A DNA stretch of 19,412 nucleotides from an uncultured Treponema sp. (GTDB lineage: Bacteria > Spirochaetota > Spirochaetia > Treponematales > Treponemataceae). Of this stretch, positions 15,223 through 19,412 are shown in pieces. Each line of letters begins with the position of its first letter. Position 1 is the first letter of the stretch. The position numbers and the translations under genes were made by a program. The stretch lies in contig CALDID010000263.1 of assembly GCA_937901865.1 (NCBI GenBank), positions 1-19,412 of the forward strand. The letters are read 5' to 3'. The notes under the pieces are model-generated. The model was not told the origin of the DNA. It searched no databases and worked only from the letters and a program-made list of their open reading frames with translations.

Positions 15223-15256
15223 AAAAAAATCTCCTTAAATAGCATTTAATAGTTTT

Positions 15257-15265
15257 ATTATAGCA
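15257..15265 (-). promoter_or_regulatory. nfo promoter, extended -10
   Basis: On the minus strand the sequence reads TGCTATAAT (TATAAT at 15262-15257), followed by a leader of about 28 bases with AAGGAG before the nfo start. It forms a perfect 9-bp inverted repeat with the divergent promoter at 15281-15289. Confidence 0.75.
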
Positions 15266-15280
15266 AAAAGAAGGGCTTTG

Positions 15281-15289
15281 TGCTATAAT
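15281..15289 (+). promoter_or_regulatory. Aminotransferase promoter, extended -10
   Basis: The sequence TGCTATAAT (TATAAT at 15284-15289) ends 7 bases before ATG 15297. No -35 consensus was seen at normal spacing, which fits dependence on the extended -10. It is only 15 bp from the opposing nfo -10 element. Confidence 0.75.
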
Positions 15290-15296
15290 GCTTTGT

Positions 15297-16487
15297 ATGC
15301 CGATAGCAAATTATATAAGAGAAACGATGAACAGCAAGGGTGCTTCTGTCATCAGGAAGATGTTTGAAGAAGGAAACGCGCTCAAAGCCAAATACGGCGC
15401 AGACAACGTGTTTGATTTCAGCTTGGGAAATCCCGATTTAGAGCCGCCTGCAGAAGTGCTAGACGCGATTGAGGCGGTTTCTCGGGACAAAAGCCACGGC
15501 GCGCACGGATATATGCCGAATGCTGGCTATGCACAGGCGCGAGAGGCGATGGCGCGGAAAACCGAGAGCGAGCAGGGCTTAAAGGTGAGCGCGGAGCATA
15601 TTTGTATGACTGTGGGGGCTGCAGGTGCGCTTAACTGCGTGTTCAAGGCGATTTTGAACGCGGGAGATGAAGTCGTCGTGCCGTCTCCGTTCTTTGCTGA
15701 GTATCGCCATTATGTGCATAATCAGGGCGCGACGTTGGTTGAAGTGCCGACAAAAGCGGATTTCTCGCTGGATACCGACGCGATTTCGCGCGCGCTCACG
15801 CCAAAGACTGCGGCTGTTTTGATAAATACGCCGAACAACCCGACGGGCAAGATTTACAGCGAAGACGACATAAAGGCTCTTGCCGATGTGCTGCGCTCTC
15901 ATGGCGAAAAGTGCGGACGAAAGCCGTATCTCATCTCTGACGAGCCGTATCGCGCGATTGCCTACGACGGACGGACGGTCGCGCCGTGCTTCCCGCTGTA
16001 TGACGAGGCGGTGATTGTAACGTCGTTTGCAAAGAATATTTCTATCCCGGGCGAGCGTATCGGCTACATCGCGGTGAACCCTGCGGCAGAAGATGCGGCG
16101 GAGTTTATGGCGGCGTGTATTTTTGCGAATCGCATTTTGGGCTTTGTCAATGCGCCTGCGTTCTTTCAGAAAGTCGTGGCGAGAGCGTGGAATGCGAAGG
16201 TGGATTATTCGTCGTACGAAAAACGGCGAAACGAGATTATGGCGGTGCTTGACGAGGCGGGAATTGAGTACGCAAAGCCAGAGGGCGCGTTCTATATTTT
16301 CTGCCGCGTGCCTGAAAAGTGGGCGGGCGACGATATGGCGTTTAGTGAGTACTTGAAAAAGTATTTCATCATCTGTGCGCCAGGTGCGGGGTTCGGAATG
16401 AAAGGCTGGGTTCGCCTTGCGTACTGCGTGAGCGAAAAAACTATTCTCGGCTCTCGCGCCGCATTCCTCAAAGCAATGGGAAAATAG
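15297..16487 (+). CDS. PLP-dependent class I/II aminotransferase
   Basis: This cytoplasmic fold-type I aminotransferase has 396 residues and is related to aspartate/aromatic aminotransferases. Visible elements are FSLGNPDLEPP (41-51), NTPNNPTGK (178-186), SDEPYR with D215 binding the pyridine nitrogen, the Schiff-base lysine K246 in SFAKNISIPGERIGY, and a C-terminal GWVRLAYC with the substrate-carboxylate arginine. I chose ATG 15297 because an in-frame ATG at 15288 lies inside the TATAAT box, whereas 15297 falls at the expected transcription start and gives the usual short N-terminus before SVIRKMFEEG. The mRNA is thus probably leaderless. A perfect 16-bp hairpin follows the stop codon. Amino-acid specificity is not readable. 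Confidence 0.92.
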   Translation: MPIANYIRETMNSKGASVIRKMFEEGNALKAKYGADNVFDFSLGNPDLEPPAEVLDAIEAVSRDKSHGAHGYMPNAGYAQAREAMARKTESEQGLKVSAEHICMTVGAAGALNCVFKAILNAGDEVVVPSPFFAEYRHYVHNQGATLVEVPTKADFSLDTDAISRALTPKTAAVLINTPNNPTGKIYSEDDIKALADVLRSHGEKCGRKPYLISDEPYRAIAYDGRTVAPCFPLYDEAVIVTSFAKNISIPGERIGYIAVNPAAEDAAEFMAACIFANRILGFVNAPAFFQKVVARAWNAKVDYSSYEKRRNEIMAVLDEAGIEYAKPEGAFYIFCRVPEKWAGDDMAFSEYLKKYFIICAPGAGFGMKGWVRLAYCVSEKTILGSRAAFLKAMGK

Positions 16488-16500
16488 GCGCGGAATAAGG

Positions 16501-16538
16501 GCAAAAGCCTCTCTCCTAGCTTGGAGAGAGGCTTTTGC
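16501..16538 (+). terminator. Strong hairpin after the aminotransferase gene
   Basis: A perfect 16-bp stem (16501-16516 with 16523-16538) closes the loop TAGCTT, 13 bases after the stop codon. The T residues are inside the stem end (CTTTTGC) rather than directly after it; a run of seven T follows at about 16554-16560. It is probably a terminator or a 3'-stabilising structure. Confidence 0.75.
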
Positions 16539-16573
16539 ATAGGACGGAGAGGATTTTTTTGAGTGCAAAAAAT

Positions 16574-16605
16574 TTGACGACAATAATTTGAGAATGTGAT
16601 ATAAT
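16574..16605 (+). promoter_or_regulatory. Promoter of the DUF4258/YgiT pair
   Basis: The extended -10 TGATATAAT (16597-16605) is preceded by TTGACG (16574-16579) at a long 20-base spacing. The -10 ends 2 bases before the first in-frame ATG at 16608, which argues for translation starting at TTG 16623 instead. Confidence 0.65.
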
Positions 16606-16622
16606 GTATGAGAGAGGCTAAT

Positions 16623-16943
16623 TTGTACCGTATTGAAGATTTTAGAAAAGTGAATAAAGCAGAGAATATAGTTATTTCTTTGCATGCACAATTACGATTG
16701 AATGAACGTGATATTTCGATTGATGATGTTATGAATGCAATCGATAATGGGGAGATTATTGAGCAGTATCCTAATGATTTTCCATTTCCAAGTTGTTTGA
16801 TACTAGGAATTTCTATAAACGACAAATATATTCACGTTGTAGTGAGTATGAATGACGATAAGATTTATCTGATTACGGCTTATATTCCAAACACTGATAG
16901 GTGGGAGAAGGATTTGAAAACAAGAAAGGAGGAATCTGTATGA
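16623..16943 (+). CDS. DUF4258 protein, probable toxin-like partner
   Basis: This small protein has the DUF4258 pattern: SLHAQLRLNERDISIDDV, then GEIIEQYPNDFPFPSCLILG, HVVVS, and IYLITAYIPNTDRWEKDLKTRK. The conserved His of SLHA and the Arg of NERDIS are present. The family is small and often sits beside YgiT/MqsA-type zinc-finger genes. A RelE-like or BrnT-like toxin fold has been suggested for such partners, which is an inference here. I prefer TTG 16623 (GAGAGG five bases upstream, 106 residues). ATG 16608 would give 111 residues but lies 2 bases after the -10. It overlaps the next gene by four bases (ATGA). The pair is clearly more A/T-rich than the genes on both sides, which suggests acquisition. 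Confidence 0.8.
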   Translation: MYRIEDFRKVNKAENIVISLHAQLRLNERDISIDDVMNAIDNGEIIEQYPNDFPFPSCLILGISINDKYIHVVVSMNDDKIYLITAYIPNTDRWEKDLKTRKEESV

Positions 16944-17167
16944 AATGCGTTCGATGTGGGAATGAAACTTATAAAAGCACGACAACTGAGGCGATTGAGA
17001 TTGATGGCGGTGTTTTGGTTATCAGAAATATTCCTTGCCATAAATGCGAATGTTGTAGCGAAATCCATTTTACAGGCGATGTCGTAAAACGCTTGGAACA
17101 GATTATCGCAGATGCCAAAAAACATATTCAAGAGCTTGCGGTTGTTAATTATACTACTGCCGCATAA
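16940..17167 (+). CDS. YgiT-type zinc-finger protein (MqsA N-terminal domain), antitoxin-like
   Basis: This 75-residue protein starts MKCVRCGNET and has paired CxxC motifs (C3/C6 and C33/C36, plus C38 and C39) that would bind zinc. The end EIHFTGDVVKRLEQIIADAKK is typical of YgiT-type domains. Full-length MqsA carries a C-terminal helix-turn-helix that binds its own promoter. That domain is absent here, so autoregulation by DNA binding would need another factor. Its ATG overlaps the DUF4258 stop (ATGA) and AAGGAGG precedes it, so the two are translationally coupled. The context suggests the antitoxin of a toxin-antitoxin-like module. Confidence 0.85.
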   Translation: MKCVRCGNETYKSTTTEAIEIDGGVLVIRNIPCHKCECCSEIHFTGDVVKRLEQIIADAKKHIQELAVVNYTTAA

Positions 17168-17168
17168 A

Positions 17169-17264
17169 CTACAGAGCGCGGCGCAATATCGTTATGACAA
17201 AAATGATTTAACAGCAAGTGGTTGGCATCCTTTGAGCGCGATTATGCAAAGAAACAGAAAATAA
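17169..17264 (+). pseudogene. Possible C-terminal gene remnant
   Basis: Between the zinc-finger gene and the glgA promoter, one frame with no start codon reads LQSAAQYRYDKNDLTASG and then WHPLSAIMQRNRK before TAA at 17262-17264. Its composition looks protein-like, with normal codon variety for this window, but I recognise no family. It could be the tail of a gene disrupted when the upstream pair was inserted, or chance. Confidence 0.2.
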
Positions 17265-17286
17265 TTTTTACAAAGTGCCGTAAGTG

Positions 17287-17295
17287 TGGTATAAT
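17287..17295 (+). promoter_or_regulatory. glgA promoter, extended -10
   Basis: The sequence TGGTATAAT (TATAAT at 17290-17295) is followed by a leader of about 40 bases containing AAGGAG seven bases before the glgA start. No strong -35 was identified. Confidence 0.75.
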
Positions 17296-17343
17296 TCTCT
17301 ATAAAAATCTTGCAATCTTACATCTTCTTTAAGGAGAACTCTT

Positions 17344-18831
17344 ATGAAAATTATGATGGTTACGGCAGAGGCTGTGCCGTTCGCAAAAACGGGCGGACTG
17401 GCAGATATGGTGAGCGCGCTTTCGATTGCACTCGCAGAAAAAGGACACGATGTGAAAATCGTGATGCCTCGCTACTACAAAATCAATCGCGACAACCTCG
17501 AAAAACTCGAAGGACCGCTTCACGTTGCAACGGGCTACGGCGGCGCGTGGACAGCGGTGTATCGCACAAAAATGCCGGGGTGCGACAAAGTGGAAGTCTA
17601 CTTCCTTGACCACGAGCAGTGCTTCGGTCGCGACGGCGTGTATGGCTCAAAAACCGAACCAGATTTCCACGACAACCCGTATCGTTTTGCGCTCCTTGCT
17701 CACGGCGCATTCCAGATTTGCCGCAAAATCGCGTGGATACCAGACATCGTACACGCGCACGATTGGTCTGCGGCTCTCGCGAACGTCTTGACGCGGCATG
17801 TGTGCAAATGGTGCGGCTTTGGCGACACGGCGAGCGTCTTCACGATTCACAATCTCGGCTATCAAGGGCAATACGGCAAAGACAAATTCGCTGACCTCGG
17901 CATTGATTGGGGGCTGTATTACGGCGCGGGCTTCGAGCACCAAGGCGGAATGAACTTCTTGCAGGCAGGACTTACCACCGCGGATATGATTACCACCGTT
18001 TCGCCGACGTATGCGTGGGAAATCCAGAGCATGGAAGGCGGCTTTGGACTCGACGGACTTTTGCGCCACCGACGCGAAGTATTGCGGGGTATTTTGAACG
18101 GCGTTGATACGGAGGTCTGGAATCCTTCAAAAGACAAGCATTTACCAGCGAACTATAGCGCGTCGGACTTGAGCGGAAAAAAGATTTGCAAAGAGGCTTT
18201 GCAGCGCAAAATGGGGCTTGACGTAAATCCTGATGTGCCGGTGATTGGCATTGTTACGCGCTTGGCTGACCAAAAGGGTATCGCCGAAGTCTTTGCGCCG
18301 ACGTATGGCTGTTTGTATCGCCTGTGCTCCACGATGAATGTGCAGGTCGTTGTGCTGGGAAGCGGCGAGAAATGGTGCGAGAGCGAGATTTATTCGCTTC
18401 AGGCAAAATTGCCGAACTTCCGCGCGTTCATCGGCTACGACGAGAGCTTGAGCCATCTCATCGAAGCTGGTTCGGACTTCTTCCTTATGCCGTCAAAATA
18501 TGAGCCGTGCGGACTGAATCAGATGTATTCGCTGTTGTACGGAACGCTGCCGATTGTGCGCCGAACGGGCGGACTTGCCGACACGGTTGAGCAGTACAAC
18601 CAAGACACAGGAGAAGGCGACGGATTCTTGTTCGACGCGCTCACGCCGAATGCGATTTACGACACGGTCGGCTGGGCTGTCTGGGCGTATTACAACCGCA
18701 AAGATGACATCGCGAAAATGCAGCAGCGCGGAATGAACAAAAAGTTCGGCTGGGACATCGCGGCAGACGAATACCTGAAAGTCTATTACGAGGCGGTTCT
18801 GCGCGGTATCGGACACGAATATATCGAATAG
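17344..18831 (+). CDS. glgA: Glycogen synthase (GT5, ADP-glucose type)
   Basis: This cytoplasmic GT-B enzyme elongates alpha-1,4-glucan from ADP-glucose. At 495 residues it has the usual GlgA length. Motifs are KTGGLAD (15-21, ADP-glucose binding), HAHDW, FTIHNLGYQGQY, TVSPTYAWEI, ILNGVDTEVWNPSKD and GIVTRLADQKG. The donor-site region is PSKYEPCGLNQMYSLLYGTLPIVRRTGGLADTV (split across 20-residue limits: PSKYEPCGLNQMYSLLYGT, then RRTGGLADTV). The start follows AAGGAG at 17331-17336. The gene stands alone with its own promoter and a 17-bp terminator stem. No glgB, glgC or glgP is visible in the window. The gene is noticeably more G/C-rich than the toxin-antitoxin-like pair upstream. Confidence 0.95.
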   Translation: MKIMMVTAEAVPFAKTGGLADMVSALSIALAEKGHDVKIVMPRYYKINRDNLEKLEGPLHVATGYGGAWTAVYRTKMPGCDKVEVYFLDHEQCFGRDGVYGSKTEPDFHDNPYRFALLAHGAFQICRKIAWIPDIVHAHDWSAALANVLTRHVCKWCGFGDTASVFTIHNLGYQGQYGKDKFADLGIDWGLYYGAGFEHQGGMNFLQAGLTTADMITTVSPTYAWEIQSMEGGFGLDGLLRHRREVLRGILNGVDTEVWNPSKDKHLPANYSASDLSGKKICKEALQRKMGLDVNPDVPVIGIVTRLADQKGIAEVFAPTYGCLYRLCSTMNVQVVVLGSGEKWCESEIYSLQAKLPNFRAFIGYDESLSHLIEAGSDFFLMPSKYEPCGLNQMYSLLYGTLPIVRRTGGLADTVEQYNQDTGEGDGFLFDALTPNAIYDTVGWAVWAYYNRKDDIAKMQQRGMNKKFGWDIAADEYLKVYYEAVLRGIGHEYIE

Positions 18832-18879
18832 CCGTCGAGGACGGTTTTGCAAAGCCGAGTGCTGATTTGTAAAGCTGTT

Positions 18880-18920
18880 AAAAAGGTTTAGCAGGAAAAA
18901 AATCTTGCTAAACCTTTTTT
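18880..18920 (+). terminator. Intrinsic terminator of glgA
   Basis: A 17-bp stem with one G-T wobble (18880-18896 with 18903-18919) closes a loop of six A and ends in a run of six T. A matching A-run on the 5' side means it could also act in the opposite direction. Confidence 0.92.
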
Positions 18921-18954
18921 GTATCACGGAATTTTTTGATGTTGAAAATCTGGA

Positions 18955-19085
18955 GGTGTTTCAAAAGGTATGCTGATTTATAAGTCTGTCATTCCGAACT
19001 TGTTTCGGAATCTCTATTCTGAGATAGATGCTGAATCAAGTTCAGCATGACATATTATTTTTACAAGCATACTTTTCGTAACACC
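18955..19085. mobile_element. MITE-like element with imperfect terminal inverted repeats
   Basis: The 131-bp unit begins GGTGTTTCAAAAGGTATGCT and ends with the inverted counterpart of GGTGTTACGAAAAGTATGCT, so 17 of 20 terminal positions match. It encodes nothing and carries the REP-like palindromic core at 18987-19052. No clear target-site duplication was seen. It lies between the glgA terminator and the next gene's promoter, accounting for most of the 343-bp non-coding gap 18832-19174. Confidence 0.55.
18987..19052. repeat. REP-like palindromic repeat with three hairpins
   Basis: The outer pair TGTCAT/ATGACA encloses three hairpins: ATTCCGAA/TTCGGAAT, ATCTC/GAGAT, and ATGCTGAA/TTCAGCAT. The first and third are inverted copies of each other, with complementary CTTG/CAAG loops and compensating stem changes. 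Sequences of this kind (TCATTCCGAACTTGTTTC type) recur as dispersed repeats in many bacterial genomes. Confidence 0.8.
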
Positions 19086-19158
19086 ACCGCGTTGGGAATG
19101 GAAAAAATTTTCTCTGCGGCTAAAATACCAAATTTAGTTCGTAAAATTACAGTTGTCG

Positions 19159-19167
19159 TGCTATAAT
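19159..19167 (+). promoter_or_regulatory. Promoter of the membrane-anchored gene, extended -10
   Basis: The sequence TGCTATAAT (TATAAT at 19162-19167) ends 7 bases before ATG 19175 with no ribosome-binding site between them, again predicting a leaderless transcript. Confidence 0.75.
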
Positions 19168-19174
19168 CTAAAAT

Positions 19175-19412
19175 ATGAATATGATTTTGTACATCGTTCT
19201 TGCCGTTTTTGTTGCGATTGTCATCGGCGTGAACGTAAAAATATATATGTTCCTCAAGAAAAAATTTGCTGAGAATGCGGCTTTGCTCAAAAAAACGTCT
19301 GACGATTTGGATTTTGCGAATGAGTCGATTTCCTTTTTGTGCGATTCCAGCGATATTTATTTTTGGGTCGTAGATTTTGCTTCCAATACGGTGCACGCTT
19401 GTCCGCGAATGA
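19175..19412 (+). CDS. Membrane-anchored probable sensor protein, 5' part only
   Basis: Only the first 79 codons are in the window. One transmembrane segment spans about residues 4-26 (ILYIVLAVFVAIVIGVNVK). A charged helix that may form a coiled coil follows (about 28-52, KKKFAENAALLKKTSDDL). A sequence beginning DIYFWVVDFASNTVHACP then resembles the opening of a PAS domain. This layout suits a membrane-bound signalling protein such as a histidine kinase or diguanylate cyclase, but the output domain lies beyond the window. An alternative start at ATG 19181 would remove two residues. The promoter is immediately upstream. Confidence 0.65.
   Translation, partial: MNMILYIVLAVFVAIVIGVNVKIYMFLKKKFAENAALLKKTSDDLDFANESISFLCDSSDIYFWVVDFASNTVHACPRM

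Noticed and set aside
15579..16691. 370-codon minus-strand frame opposite the aminotransferase
   Set aside because: Its Arg/His-rich product is typical of the antisense of a G/C-rich gene. It crosses the 16-bp hairpin, and the aminotransferase motifs on the plus strand are complete.
17647..18069. Antisense frames within glgA
   Set aside because: glgA is intact with all its family motifs. The overlapping frames reflect its high third-position G/C content.
19061..19396. 111-codon minus-strand frame at the 3' end
   Set aside because: It overlaps the MITE-like end, a promoter and the plus-strand gene with a clear transmembrane segment. It lacks a start signal.

Overview
The window is about 19.4 kb of bacterial chromosome at the end of an assembled contig. 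Bases 1-44 are not genomic: they are the 3' part of the Illumina TruSeq universal adapter. The organism is most likely a spirochaete, probably Treponema-like. This is an inference from the kinds of proteins present, the mixed GC content and the outer-membrane barrel protein. There is no rRNA, tRNA or phylogenetic marker to confirm it. No tRNA, rRNA, CRISPR array, transposase or phage gene was seen.

Layout. (1) 45-2300, minus strand: a gene fragment cut by the adapter, then a leuC-leuD operon with a good promoter (TTGACA-17-TAAACT) and a strong intrinsic terminator. (2) 2295-3260, minus: a D-2-hydroxyacid dehydrogenase. (3) 3261-3656: non-coding, with a degenerate 22-bp tandem array and the terminator of the next gene. 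(4) 3657-3866, minus: a small HMA-fold protein without its metal-binding cysteines, with its own promoter. (5) 3947-10423, minus: a surface-glycan cluster of three GT4 glycosyltransferases, a WbaP-type phosphoglycosyl transferase, and an Omp85-like outer-membrane barrel whose start codon overlaps the WbaP stop codon (TAATG). (6) 10553-12670, plus: a DRE-TIM aldolase-family enzyme and an unrecognised 352-residue protein, separated by a large hairpin that abuts the second gene's ribosome binding site. (7) 12679-12977: eight dyad-containing repeats spaced exactly 40 or 41 bp apart, between convergent genes. (8) 12980-15222, minus: a MATE transporter and endonuclease IV. (9) 15297-18831, plus: a class I/II aminotransferase, a DUF4258/YgiT-zinc-finger pair of toxin-antitoxin type, and glycogen synthase. 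(10) 18880-19412: a terminator, a 131-bp MITE-like element with a REP-like core, and the 5' end of a membrane-anchored probable sensor gene.

How the genes work together. The clearest module is the glycan cluster. WbaP would load the first sugar phosphate onto undecaprenyl phosphate and the GT4 enzymes would extend it. The coupled barrel protein would act at the outer membrane. No Wzx, Wzy or ABC exporter is visible. Two promoter habits recur: an extended -10 (TGnTATAAT) upstream of six genes, and start codons lying only 7-10 bases after the -10 box, which predicts leaderless or near-leaderless mRNAs. The main candidates for something undescribed are the 40-bp dyad array, the WbaP-Omp85 coupling, the MITE-like element, and the aldolase/unknown-protein pair with its intercistronic hairpin.
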